Shown here: positions 37,392 through 46,117 of the stretch, one piece after another
Position numbering within the stretch: the stretch's first letter is position 1
Layout: the number at the start of each line of letters is the position of its first letter
DNA from: Sphingomonas sp. BK580
GTDB taxonomy: Bacteria; Pseudomonadota; Alphaproteobacteria; Sphingomonadales; Sphingomonadaceae
Direction: 5' to 3'
DNA length: 64,000 nucleotides
NCBI RefSeq assembly: GCF_014194975.1
Contig: NZ_JACIAY010000005.1
Span: 237,286-301,285, forward strand
Translations under genes and position numbers: made by a program
The notes under the pieces: generated by a model
Seen by the model: the letters and a program-made list of their open reading frames with translations, nothing else
The model's database searches: none
What the model was told of the DNA's origin: nothing

Positions 37392-38880
37392 GCGCGAAGA
37401 TGCCGATTCGGCGACCTCCGGTCACGTCGGGGAGGTAGACGCTGGCGACACGTCGGTAGCGTGCCGCCAGCGCAGCGCGCACCAGCCCGCGCGTCGCCGG
37501 CGACGCGTGCCGCGGCCCTGCGTCCTCCGCCGCTACGATCACCAAGGGCCGGCGCTGCAGGATGGTGGTGACCTCGGCTTCCGGGTGGGTACCGATCGCG
37601 CGGTACTCCTCGCGAGTCGAGAGATGGTCGGGGAAAACCCAGCGGGTCGGCACAGGCGCGTGGGTCAACGTGTAAAGCGCGGGCGGTCCGTCGAAGACAT
37701 AGAGCGAGCCAGCGCCGCCGTGATGCTCGACGACGCGTACCGCACGGGTCATCGCAGCGACAGACGCGCGGGTACGATCGATAGCTGGCCACCCCGACAG
37801 TGGCAGCGGCACCGCGACACTGATCGCAGCGAAGGCGAGCCCGAGTGGGCGACGCGCGAACAGCGGCGCCGCGGCGAGGCTCAAGCTCGGTAGCAGCGGA
37901 AGCGCGTAATGGTCGTAGAAGTTTGGCATCATCAAGAAGCCCAGCAGCGCGCCGGTGATCCAGGCGAGCAACCAGCGCGCATCGCGCGCCGATCGCCGGC
38001 ACGTCAGCGCGACGCCGGCCGCCGCGAGGCAAATCGAGGGGCCTATACGCGGCAGGAGGTAAAACGCCAGGGCGAGCCGCTCGTCGCCGGCCATTGCCTC
38101 GCGGCGTAGGCCCGATAGCATGGTCGCGTCGATATAGTCACGAGCGTGCCCTGATGCAGCGAAGAACAGCAGGCACGCCAGAGTCGGTCCGAGACCAAAC
38201 CCGGCAAGGAGTGCGAGCTCGATTTTTCCGCGACGGGCGTTACTGGCGCGCTTCATCCGCTCCACCCCAAGCAGCGCACCCAGCACGAGGCATTCCGGCA
38301 GGCAGGTGGGCTTGATGGTCAGAGCGACGCCGCCGCACAGCACCGCGGCACCGGCGAAGCGGAACCCGCCGTCCGGCGGAGCGGCGTCGCGACTCTGCCA
38401 CGCGAGCAGCGCCATGGCGGTCATCGGCAGATTGTAGAAGACCGGCGACTGTCCGCCACCCCCCGCCAGGGCCTCGAGGCCCGCAACATAGCCGACGGCG
38501 ACCAGCAGTGCGGTGAGCGGATCGCTGGTGCGCCGCGCCATTGTCGCCAGCAGCATCGCGGTCGCCGCGACACAGAGTGCGGCGGCGAGCTGCACGTAAA
38601 CGACATTGCCCCGCCCCGCCGCGGCGAGCCACCAGTACAGTAAGAATAGGCCGAAGGGCTTGCGATCCCAGAGATCGACATAGGGCAACGCACCGGCGCG
38701 CATCCGATCGCCGACGAGCAGATAGAAGCTCTCATCGACGTGATAGTTGGGATCGCCCCAGACCGGTGCCCGGATCAGCATCGTCGCCACGACGATCCCG
38801 ATCGGCAACCACCATTCGAGCGGGCGCGCCGCGCGCCTGAGGCCGCGCAGCTCATCGGTCGGGAGCGCGGACGCGTTCAT
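37366..38880 (-). CDS. GT-C type membrane glycosyltransferase-like protein
   Basis: A protein of about 504 residues with about ten hydrophobic helices and a soluble C-terminal part (after about residue 390). The first periplasmic loop contains the acidic pair in YHVDESFYLLVGDRMR, then PYVDLWDRKPFGLFLLYWW, a pattern shared with ArnT/PMT-like enzymes that use polyprenyl-linked sugar donors. The acceptor is unknown. ATG 38880 is used; a GTG at 38898 in frame is the alternative. Its end overlaps the 3' end of the convergent autotransporter gene by 26 bases. It lies beside the polysaccharide locus and may act with it. Confidence 0.7.
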   Translation of the reverse strand: MNASALPTDELRGLRRAARPLEWWLPIGIVVATMLIRAPVWGDPNYHVDESFYLLVGDRMRAGALPYVDLWDRKPFGLFLLYWWLAAAGRGNVVYVQLAAALCVAATAMLLATMARRTSDPLTALLVAVGYVAGLEALAGGGGQSPVFYNLPMTAMALLAWQSRDAAPPDGGFRFAGAAVLCGGVALTIKPTCLPECLVLGALLGVERMKRASNARRGKIELALLAGFGLGPTLACLLFFAASGHARDYIDATMLSGLRREAMAGDERLALAFYLLPRIGPSICLAAAGVALTCRRSARDARWLLAWITGALLGFLMMPNFYDHYALPLLPSLSLAAAPLFARRPLGLAFAAISVAVPLPLSGWPAIDRTRASVAAMTRAVRVVEHHGGAGSLYVFDGPPALYTLTHAPVPTRWVFPDHLSTREEYRAIGTHPEAEVTTILQRRPLVIVAAEDAGPRHASPATRGLVRAALAARYRRVASVYLPDVTGGRRIGIFALRSVAASR

Positions 38881-38898
38881 GGCTAACGTATAGCTCAC

Positions 38899-39265
38899 CT
38901 CATCTTACCAAACCTTACCACGGAGCGCCGGAAACGAGTGGCTCATCGTCCATGTCGTCGGTGCTGGTACCGCCGGGGTCCGCGGCGAGGGCTGAATCTC
39001 TCCGCCGCGAGGGCGGTTGAAATTTCCGGCAGCCGCCCCCCCGTGAGCCGCGTGCGGCACGTTGAACAGGTCGACAAGAGCGTGAGCGATATACGTTTCC
39101 GTCGCGCGACCGGAACGTTCTCGGTGTCAGGTCGCTCTTGGCCGTCAGCGGGACGGCGTCAAAAGAATGCGTCTTAGTGGTGGTAATTTGCCCGGCGTTG
39201 CTCGTGGATTGAGATCAAACCGTTCTTAACCACATGTTATCCGGTCTCGTGCGACCAGAACGTGC
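38899..39265. other. intergenic region before the polysaccharide locus
   Basis: About 367 bases between the divergent GT-C-like gene and the first ligase-family gene. It should hold promoters for both. It is more AT-rich toward the right end. I saw no clear sigma-70 or EcfG site, terminator or gene. Confidence 0.4.
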
Positions 39266-40612
39266 ATGGATCCGGTTCTGCAGTGTCGCGTCCGCTTGCC
39301 CCCGCCAAGCGTGCCCTGGATTCGCATCGTCGCGCTGTTCGCGTCGCTGCCGGTCATCGCGGCCCTGCTCTTTCGAACCTATAGCTGGGGAGTTGCGCCG
39401 CGCTGGTTTGAAGTCGTGCGCCAACTCGATCTTCTGTACGGGGCGGTCGAGCTCGGCGTGATAGCGGTCGCCCGTAATTATGGCTTCTCCTATGCCGATG
39501 TCTACCATCGGCTGCCACGTGATGCTCGCTGCGCGCTGATCATCTTCCTGTCCACCTTCTGGATCAGCTCCGTGGTCGGCAGCGACATGGTCGCCTATTC
39601 GATTGCTCGGGCGGCACTATGGCCATTGCATCTCCTTTTCGGTGCCGCGCTGTGGTACCTGGGCGGTCGGTCCGACGCAGGGGCGGTGCGCTGGCTGTTG
39701 CGCACTCTCTTGCTCGGCTACGCTGCCTATGCCCCCATATTGGCATGGCACTTCCTTGCCGCACCGGCACCATCGGCCGTACCTGGCGGTGAGATCATCT
39801 GGACGTCGGCGCTGCCGGGCTATCTCAGCGTCCGCCATTTTGGCATCGAGATGGGCGCCATGCTGGCGATGGCAATGGGAACACTGTGGCGCGACCCGCG
39901 CGCCCTTGGCCGGCCGTGGATCGGCTTCGCCACGATTGCGCTGGTCGGGGGAGCGGCGTGCTGGTCCGGCACCCGGGCTGCGGTGTTCGGCGCCGGGGGA
40001 GCGCTTATCCTGACCGTGACGGTGCGGCGCTGCCCGCCGCGGGCGAGTGCCGCGGCGCTGATCGCCGTGGCGTTGCTCGTCGGTGGCGCGCTGGCACAGA
40101 CGCTTGTGCCGCCGAGCGACTCGTTCGGGTTCCGGCTGGCCCCGTCGGACGTCGCGAGCGCCGGCTTCTCGAGCGGTCGAGTCGAGCTGTGGCGCGCCGC
40201 GCTGCGCCTGTTCTTGCAGAGGCCGCTGACCGGCTGGGGTGAGGGGTCCTCGCTCTGGCTCATCGTCTCGGACGGGGTGAGTTTCGCCCATCCGCACGAC
40301 ATTGCGGTACAGATGCTGGAAAGCTGGGGAGCACCCGCGGCGCTCGCCGCCTTCTATCTCGTTGCGCGATTGTGGCTGGAGCTGCGGCGGCGCGGCGAAG
40401 CCCATGGCTGGTTACTGCCGTTGCTGATGGCCACCGACGCCCTGTTGATCATGTCATTCGTCGACGGCGTCTATTTTCACGCGCGCCTGCTGATGCTCGT
40501 CGGCGTGCTTCACGCAATCGGCCTCGCTGCGACGGCCGCTCCTATTCGCGAGTCATCTCTGCGAGAGAGGCGCCGCTCGCCTGGGGGTGATATAGCCGTG
40601 AGCCTTTCCTGA
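39266..40612 (+). CDS. O-antigen ligase/polymerase-family membrane protein (1)
   Basis: A 448-residue protein with about 11-12 helices. The Wzy_C/ligase signature is SSGRVELWRAALRLFLQRPLTGWGEG near residue 310, in the large periplasmic loop (split here as SSGRVELWRAALRL plus FLQRPLTGWGEG). FAHPHDIAVQMLESWGAPA follows. Members join or polymerise lipid-linked glycans in the periplasm. It is one of three such proteins in the locus, so its exact role (ligase or polymerase) is open. No clear ribosome-binding site precedes ATG 39266, so the start is tentative. Confidence 0.75.
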   Translation: MDPVLQCRVRLPPPSVPWIRIVALFASLPVIAALLFRTYSWGVAPRWFEVVRQLDLLYGAVELGVIAVARNYGFSYADVYHRLPRDARCALIIFLSTFWISSVVGSDMVAYSIARAALWPLHLLFGAALWYLGGRSDAGAVRWLLRTLLLGYAAYAPILAWHFLAAPAPSAVPGGEIIWTSALPGYLSVRHFGIEMGAMLAMAMGTLWRDPRALGRPWIGFATIALVGGAACWSGTRAAVFGAGGALILTVTVRRCPPRASAAALIAVALLVGGALAQTLVPPSDSFGFRLAPSDVASAGFSSGRVELWRAALRLFLQRPLTGWGEGSSLWLIVSDGVSFAHPHDIAVQMLESWGAPAALAAFYLVARLWLELRRRGEAHGWLLPLLMATDALLIMSFVDGVYFHARLLMLVGVLHAIGLAATAAPIRESSLRERRRSPGGDIAVSLS

Positions 40613-40909
40613 GGATGTGGCTGCGGCGATGCCCGGCGCGGGTATCGCCCACCGTCATCGTGGCTCCGGTCCCTTATCGCCGCGCCGCGAAGCATAAGTG
40701 CACGCCAGCGCCAGGCGGCCCGGGCTGCCGAGCCACCCAACGATCCGTCCAATGATCGCGACGATCGTTGATGCTGTTCAGCGGGCGACCTCATTCACCC
40801 GCAACGCCGTGAGGGCTCGCGAGGACCAGCTCGACCGGCTTGACCGACGTTACAGGCGCGGTAGAGAAGCAGGTATGACCCGATATCGCGTCCGCGCCGA
40901 TCTCCGCCC

Positions 40910-41224
40910 GTGCTGGATCGGGCGTTCCTTTCGGTCCGCCTGCCATGTGATGGGAAGCGGCGGCGTGCGGAGGCACAGCTTCTCGATCTCTTTGAAGCAG
41001 CGAGCTACGGGATGAGCGCCGACACGGTGAATGCGGGGTACGATCACGTGTGGCGAAGCAGAACCCATCTGCTCGACCGCGCCGGACAATCGCTGCGCGT
41101 GTTGACCGTTGGCGGGATGAACAGTGCGCTGATCGAATTTGATGACGGTTTTCTGTGCGTCACCAGCTGTTTCGGCTATCGTCGTCGGATCATCGCTGAT
41201 CCGGCGACGACGAAGAGATGCTAG
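40910..41224 (+). CDS. hypothetical protein
   Basis: A 104-residue frame starting at GTG. The second half looks like real protein: LRVLTVGGMNSALIEFDDGF, then LCVTSCFGYRRRI. The first half is basic and less convincing. I recognise no family. The frame overlaps another frame starting with ATG 40875 and its tail overlaps the convergent secreted-protein gene by 35 bases. It may be a degraded remnant. The stretch from 40613 to 40909 shows nothing I can call. Confidence 0.35.
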   Translation: MLDRAFLSVRLPCDGKRRRAEAQLLDLFEAASYGMSADTVNAGYDHVWRSRTHLLDRAGQSLRVLTVGGMNSALIEFDDGFLCVTSCFGYRRRIIADPATTKRC

Positions 41225-41498
41225 CAACCGTCTGTTTGGAAAGCTGGGTTGTTGCCCTCGCGTAGGCGCTGCCCGCATCAGTGTCGCGGGTCGGGTACCG
41301 CTCGATTCTTGATTCGATCCGCGAGTTAATCCTGGTCGAAATGCGTCGATTCGGTGGCGCGACGATCGAAGGTCCGACAGGCGTAAGTCGCGCACCATAG
41401 GCCTCGCGCACGCTTCGCGTATCCCGCGCTGCCTGAGCGCCGGCGGGCGCCGAGGCAATCAGGCTCGTGGCCGTGACGCAGGACATCATCAATCGCAT
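41190..41498 (-). CDS. small secreted protein, function unknown
   Basis: A 102-residue precursor. Residues 1-22 look like a signal peptide (SCVTATSLIASAPAGAQA). The mature part has a run of short repeated units, RRISTRINSRIESRIERY, resembling small periplasmic proteins of sphingomonads with N/RxxxRI repeats. The rest is polar and probably unstructured. No Shine-Dalgarno is visible before ATG 41498, so nearby in-frame ATGs (41489, 41486) are possible starts. It is opposite in strand to the polysaccharide genes and divergent from the aminotransferase. Confidence 0.55.
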   Translation of the reverse strand: MRLMMSCVTATSLIASAPAGAQAARDTRSVREAYGARLTPVGPSIVAPPNRRISTRINSRIESRIERYPTRDTDAGSAYARATTQLSKQTVASISSSSPDQR

Positions 41499-41661
41499 TG
41501 GGAGCGCTTAGCTGACCCAGACGGCGAAGGCAAATCTGCCTCAAATCGCGACCGACGTTGTCAAATGCTCTAAATCGCGTCATGCGGCGCGCCGAAAGAC
41601 GAGACACTAAGGCGGTCCGCGTTGGTCGCACCTCCGTCATCGTGGAACGAGTGAGTACGAG

Positions 41662-42798
41662 ATGACACCCAACCGCATCTTTCTCTCGTCGCCCCATATG
41701 GGGGGCGCGGAGCGCGCCTTGGTGGACGAGGTGTTCGACACCAACTGGGTCGCGCCTACGGGGCCGATGGTGACCCGTTTTGAGGAAGATCTCGCTTGCC
41801 TGACCGGCTTCGCTCACGTCGCCGCGCTGTCGAGCGGCACCGCGGCGCTTCACCTTGCTTTGCGGCTGGCCGGCATCTCGGCCGGCGACGAGGTTTGGAG
41901 CGCGACGATGACCTTCATCGGCGGCGTCGCCCCAATCCTCTATCTGCGCGGCAAGCCGGTGTTCGTCGACGTCGAAGCCGAGACCTTCCTGCTTGATCTC
42001 GACCTCCTCGAGGCCGAACTCGCGCGTGCCGCTCGCCGGGGCGGGTTGCCGCGTGCGATCATTACCACCGACATCTACGGTCACCCCATCGATGTCGAGC
42101 GGCTGAGCACGTTGCGCCAGCGTTTCGGCTTCCTCTGGATCAGCGACACGGCTGAGGCGCTGGGCGCCTACAGCGCCGGACGGCACGCTGGCGCAGGCGC
42201 GGACTTCATGATCATGTCCTTCAACGGCAACAAGATTATCACCACTTCTGGTGGCGGGGCGCTAGCCAGCAATGATTGCGCCATGATCGAACGCGCACGC
42301 TTCCTGTCCACTCAGGCCCGCGACCCGGCTCCCCATTATGAGCATAGCACCTTCGGCTACAATTATCGACTTAGCGGCGTCAGTGCCGCGATCGGCGTGG
42401 GCCAGTTGGCCGTCCTGCCGCAGCGCGTTGAACGTCGCCGCGAGATCAACCTGCGTTATCGTGAACAGCTCGGCGATCGAAGCGGCTTCTCGTTCAGCCC
42501 GGAGGCGTCCGGAGTGCGGGCGAACCGCTGGCTTACCACGGTGCGCATCAATCCGGCCGCGGCCGGGTATGACCGCGAGGTCGTCCGCCTCAAGCTCGAG
42601 GAACATAACATCGAGAGCAGGCCCCTGTGGAAGCCGATGCATATGCAGCCCATTTTCGCCGGCGCCTCGTCCCACGGCGGCGACGTAGCCGAGCAAGCCT
42701 TTGCCGAGGGGCTCTGCCTGCCGTCAGGCTCCAACATGACAAACGATGACGTCGACCGCGTATGCGAAATCATCGACTCGGTTCGTACGCAGCGATGA
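41662..42798 (+). CDS. DegT/DnrJ/EryC1/StrS-family sugar aminotransferase, PglE-like
   Basis: A 378-residue PLP enzyme that places an amino group on a keto-sugar nucleotide, commonly UDP-4-keto-6-deoxy-GlcNAc. Motifs are ALSSGTAALHLALR, TDIYGHPIDVERL, WISDTAEALGAY and the Schiff-base Lys in SFNGNKIITTSGGGAL. It is followed with a four-base overlap by the PglC-like transferase, and the locus also has PglF- and PglD-like proteins. The likely product is UDP-4-amino-4,6-dideoxy-GlcNAc, the bacillosamine precursor. The sugar configuration cannot be proved from sequence. Confidence 0.88.
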   Translation: MTPNRIFLSSPHMGGAERALVDEVFDTNWVAPTGPMVTRFEEDLACLTGFAHVAALSSGTAALHLALRLAGISAGDEVWSATMTFIGGVAPILYLRGKPVFVDVEAETFLLDLDLLEAELARAARRGGLPRAIITTDIYGHPIDVERLSTLRQRFGFLWISDTAEALGAYSAGRHAGAGADFMIMSFNGNKIITTSGGGALASNDCAMIERARFLSTQARDPAPHYEHSTFGYNYRLSGVSAAIGVGQLAVLPQRVERRREINLRYREQLGDRSGFSFSPEASGVRANRWLTTVRINPAAAGYDREVVRLKLEEHNIESRPLWKPMHMQPIFAGASSHGGDVAEQAFAEGLCLPSGSNMTNDDVDRVCEIIDSVRTQR

Positions 42799-43400
42799 CG
42801 GTCAAACGCGCGCTCGATGTGGTCGGTGCGATGCTCGGGTTAGTCTTGCTATCGCCTTTCATCGCTGCGGCTGCCGCGGCGGTATGGCTGAGTATGGGGC
42901 GGCCCGTTCTTTTCCGTCAGACACGACCCGGGTTGGGCGAGCGGCCGTTCACGATGGTCAAGTTCAGGACCATGGCGAATGATCGCGACGCTAGTGGGCG
43001 ACTCCTATCGGATGCCGAACGCCTGACCAGAACCGGCAGATGGCTACGATCCACCAGTATTGACGAGCTGCCGGAACTTTGGAACGTGCTCATGGGAGAG
43101 ATGAGTTTGGTAGGTCCACGCCCCCTGCTTACCTCTTATTTAGGCCGTTACTCAGTCGAGCAAGCGCGCCGTCACGACGTCAAGCCCGGCATAACCGGAT
43201 GGGCGCAAATCAATGGTCGGAATTCCATCTCGTGGGAAGAGAAGTTCGCGCTGGATGTCTGGTATGTCGACCATCAGTCGACGTGGCTCGACGCTAAAAT
43301 TCTTTTCGCGACGGTGTTGCAGGTCATCCGCCGACGGGGAATCAACTCCGCGGACTCCGCCACGATGCCGGAATTCACCGGCACGAGAGGCGTGGAATGA
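42795..43400 (+). CDS. PglC-like phosphoglycosyl transferase (initiating sugar transferase)
   Basis: A 201-residue monotopic enzyme of the small PglC type, lacking the extra helices of WbaP/WecP-like proteins. The N-terminal re-entrant helix is VVGAMLGLVLLSPFIAAAA. The catalytic Asp-Glu pair lies in STSIDELPELWNVL, followed by GEMSLVGPRPLL and KPGITGWAQING. It would transfer a sugar 1-phosphate from the UDP-sugar to undecaprenyl phosphate, starting the repeat unit. The start overlaps the aminotransferase stop (ATGA). Together they suggest a bacillosamine-type first sugar. Confidence 0.9.
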   Translation: MTVKRALDVVGAMLGLVLLSPFIAAAAAAVWLSMGRPVLFRQTRPGLGERPFTMVKFRTMANDRDASGRLLSDAERLTRTGRWLRSTSIDELPELWNVLMGEMSLVGPRPLLTSYLGRYSVEQARRHDVKPGITGWAQINGRNSISWEEKFALDVWYVDHQSTWLDAKILFATVLQVIRRRGINSADSATMPEFTGTRGVE

Positions 43401-43474
43401 CCATACTGGGTCGGCTGGTCGCGGAGCTGGCGCGACGACCGCGCAGCCTTTCCATGCCGATGATCATCGTCTAG
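43397..43474 (+). CDS. possible 25-codon leader or remnant ORF
   Basis: An ATG overlapping the PglC-like stop (ATGA) opens 25 codons (MTILGRLVAELARRPRSL and seven more) ending in TAG. Such an overlap is the rule for gene joints in this locus, so it may be the start of a deleted gene or a coupling peptide. There is no homology evidence. The adenylating-enzyme gene begins 66 bases later. Confidence 0.25.
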   Translation: MTILGRLVAELARRPRSLSMPMIIV

Positions 43475-43540
43475 CAGCCAAGCCTCCAGGGTTCGCGCGG
43501 CCCCGAACTGATGTCCGTCAATCGTCGTTGGGAGACACCG

Positions 43541-45079
43541 ATGCAGCTGAACGTCCTCGCCTATTTTGAGCATGGCGCGGCGCGAGCATGTCCCGACAAG
43601 ATAGCCATTGTCGATGGTGAGCGAACGGTGACGTTCGCGCAGCTGCACGCGCTCGCGCGCCGGTTCGCCGCACTCGCGATCGGCCGCGCCGACGTGCTTC
43701 GGCATCCCATCGCGGTCTATTTGCCCAAGAGCGCCGATGTCGTCGTTGCCGACCTTGGCATTCTCTACAGCGGCAACATCTACAGCAATCTCGACGTGAA
43801 GTGGCCGCCACAGCGCCTTGCGAACGTGCTCGCGCATCTCGCCCCGCGGCTCGTGATCACCTCCCACGATCGCGCCGCTGAAGTTATCGCGGCGGGCTTT
43901 GACGCGGCGAACATCATTCAGATTGAGGATCTTGCATCGGTGCCCGCCGATGCAGATTTCTCCGTCATCGAGCAGCGTCTCGCTCAGGTGATCGACACCG
44001 ACCCGGTCTGCATCATCAACACCTCGGGATCGACCGGTACGCCCAAGGGCGTGGCATTGAGCCATCGCGGTACCATCGATTTCATGGATTGGGTCTTTGA
44101 CACATTCGACTTCGACGAGACTGTCACGATCGGCAGCCTATCGCCGTTCTACTTTGACATCTATACGCTCGAACTGTTCTTGTGCTTGTCCAGAGGGGCA
44201 ACAATCGTTATCATTCCGGAGACGCTGGCCGCGTTCCCTGCCAAGTTGATGGAGTTCCTGGCTGAAAAGAAGGTCAGCTTTCTTTTCTGGGTGCCGACCA
44301 TCATGGTCAACATCGCCAACCTTGGATTGCTCGACAGAATCAAGCTTCCAGATCTACGAACCGTCTTCTTCGCTGGGGAGGTGTTCCCGACGCGCCACCT
44401 TAATATGTGGCGACGCGCCCTCCAGGATGTTCGCTTCGTGAACCTTTACGGTCCGATCGAGATACATGTCGATTGCACATACCACATCATCGAGGGAGAG
44501 ATGGCCGATGACGAACCTCTCTCGATCGGGCGCCCATGCAGGAACACTGACGTTCTGATCCTGGATGACAACAATCAACAATGCCCAATCGACGTACAAG
44601 GTGAGCTGTGCGTCCGCGGCAGTTCACTCGCGCTCGGCTATTGGAACGATCCGGAGAAGACCGCACGCGCCTTCGTGCAGAATCCGTTGAATTCTCTGTA
44701 TCCTGAGTTGATCTATCGTACCGGCGATCTCGCGGTGCGCCGGGCGGATGGCCGCATCTTCTTGGCGGGACGAAAAGATTATCAGATCAAACATATGGGA
44801 TACAGGATCGAGCTACCCGAGATCGAGCATCAGGTGCTGAGTATCGACGGTATTGCAAATGCCTGCGTTCTGTACGATCATCCAAAGAAGGCGATTACGT
44901 TATTCTACCAACCTGTCGGTGAAGACGTTCCCGTGGCGGTGATCCGCAAGGCGTTAGCGGACATCTTTCCTAAATACATGTTGCCGACCGCGTTCCATTC
45001 GATGGAGCGGCTGCCCATGAACCCCAACGGCAAGATTGACCGCAACGGATTGGCTCAGAGACTATCGAGCGCCGCCTAG
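43541..45079 (+). CDS. amino-acid-adenylating / acyl-activating enzyme (NRPS A-domain or DltA type)
   Basis: A 512-residue ANL-superfamily enzyme that makes an acyl adenylate and loads it onto a carrier protein. Motifs are the P-loop NTSGSTGTPKGVALS near residue 160, SPFYFDIYTLELF (A4) near 203, VNLYGPIE (A5), YRTGDLAVR (A7) and the catalytic Lys in NPNGKIDRNG at the end. The Asp in A4 is the residue that holds the alpha-amino group in amino-acid-activating members, so the substrate may be an amino acid. There is no fused carrier domain. ATG 43541 has GGAGA upstream. It is the first gene of the acyl module. Confidence 0.85.
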   Translation: MQLNVLAYFEHGAARACPDKIAIVDGERTVTFAQLHALARRFAALAIGRADVLRHPIAVYLPKSADVVVADLGILYSGNIYSNLDVKWPPQRLANVLAHLAPRLVITSHDRAAEVIAAGFDAANIIQIEDLASVPADADFSVIEQRLAQVIDTDPVCIINTSGSTGTPKGVALSHRGTIDFMDWVFDTFDFDETVTIGSLSPFYFDIYTLELFLCLSRGATIVIIPETLAAFPAKLMEFLAEKKVSFLFWVPTIMVNIANLGLLDRIKLPDLRTVFFAGEVFPTRHLNMWRRALQDVRFVNLYGPIEIHVDCTYHIIEGEMADDEPLSIGRPCRNTDVLILDDNNQQCPIDVQGELCVRGSSLALGYWNDPEKTARAFVQNPLNSLYPELIYRTGDLAVRRADGRIFLAGRKDYQIKHMGYRIELPEIEHQVLSIDGIANACVLYDHPKKAITLFYQPVGEDVPVAVIRKALADIFPKYMLPTAFHSMERLPMNPNGKIDRNGLAQRLSSAA

Positions 45080-45080
45080 T

Positions 45081-45890
45081 ATGAAATTTTTTCGCGACTG
45101 GCAGGCATGGCACGACCTCGTCAACCGTGTCCCAAGGGTCAGCAATCAATATAGCACCAATCTCTACGCGGATCAGGCGCAGCTGGCGCGGTGGGGCGAG
45201 AAGGGGCGGCTTCGCGTTGAAGCGATCGAGGGCGCCGTGCTACTGCTCCGACGCGATCGTGACTTCGATCATGTGTATCACGTCGCGCGTGATCTCCCCG
45301 CCCTACAGCAGGCCCTCGAGGCGCTTCCCCCTGGCCGCTACGCCGCCGATCTGATCGGTCGCGACGACGCGCGCCACCACGACCTATGCTCCGCCTACCG
45401 GGCGGCCGGTTTCGATCCGCGCACCCACCTGCGGCGAATGATCCGGAAGCGAGCTGCTTTCTCGTTGCCACAAGGCAATACCGCAGTGGCCACAATGGCC
45501 GATGTGAAGTGTATCGCTGCCTTTCTCGATCGACTGCTAGATCGCTTTGTCGAGCAGGTGCCGGAGCCGGACGAACTGCACGAAGCGGTTTCGGGCGAGC
45601 GCCTCCTGCTGGTGCGCGGAAGCAGCGGCCCTACCGGCGTACTGATGTACGATCTGACAGGACAGCTCGCGCACCTGCGCTTCTGGCATGTCGACCCGCA
45701 GTCCAGAGGGGCGGGGATCGGACGCCGCTTAATGGCCGACTTTCTGTCGCGCTGTCGCGCAGCCGCTCGAACCGTCCTATGGGTTATCGGTGACAACGAG
45801 CGCTCGATCGCGATTTATCGCCACTACGGGTTCGAGATGGACAGCTTGCTGGATCATATCATGGTAAGGAACGAGGATCAGCGTCGATGA
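45081..45890 (+). CDS. GNAT-family N-acyltransferase
   Basis: A 269-residue protein. The C-terminal 110 residues carry the GNAT core: LRFWHVDPQSRGAGIGRRLM (acyl-donor pyrophosphate loop R-G-x-G-I-G-R) and VIGDNERSIAIYRHYGFE (GNAT motif B). The N-terminal 150 residues are unrelated in appearance and may bind the acceptor or the carrier protein. It starts one base after the adenylating-enzyme stop and overlaps the ACP start by four bases. The likely role is transfer of the acyl group from ACP or CoA to the amino sugar, or chain capping. This rests on context. Confidence 0.75.
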   Translation: MKFFRDWQAWHDLVNRVPRVSNQYSTNLYADQAQLARWGEKGRLRVEAIEGAVLLLRRDRDFDHVYHVARDLPALQQALEALPPGRYAADLIGRDDARHHDLCSAYRAAGFDPRTHLRRMIRKRAAFSLPQGNTAVATMADVKCIAAFLDRLLDRFVEQVPEPDELHEAVSGERLLLVRGSSGPTGVLMYDLTGQLAHLRFWHVDPQSRGAGIGRRLMADFLSRCRAAARTVLWVIGDNERSIAIYRHYGFEMDSLLDHIMVRNEDQRR

Positions 45891-46117
45891 GCAAGGTACC
45901 AGCGATCCTGGCGGAGATCCGACCTGACGTGGATTTTGCCGCGACCGGCGATTTTTTTGAGGAAGGTGCGCTCGACTCGTTCGATCTTGTGACGCTCGTC
46001 GCGGAGCTTGACCGAGTGTACGGGATCTCCATCGACGGAATGGACATCGTCCCGGCGCACTTCGCGAGTGTCGCCTCGATCGAGGCGCTCCTGGCACGCT
46101 ATGGGGTGGCCGCGTGA
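45887..46117 (+). CDS. acyl carrier protein (1)
   Basis: A 76-residue free-standing carrier protein. The phosphopantetheine Ser lies in EGALDSFDLVTLV near residue 31. The four-helix pattern continues with LDRVYGISIDGMDI and ASIEALLARYG. It overlaps both the GNAT gene (ATGA) and the condensing-enzyme gene, so the three are translated together. It probably holds the group activated by the adenylating enzyme or the growing beta-keto intermediate. It is not the housekeeping fatty-acid ACP, which is normally encoded with fabD/fabG/fabF. Confidence 0.85.
   Translation: MSKVPAILAEIRPDVDFAATGDFFEEGALDSFDLVTLVAELDRVYGISIDGMDIVPAHFASVASIEALLARYGVAA

Noticed and set aside
40850..41458. 202-codon minus-strand frame
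   Set aside because: Overlaps the better-supported secreted-protein frame and shows no protein family features.
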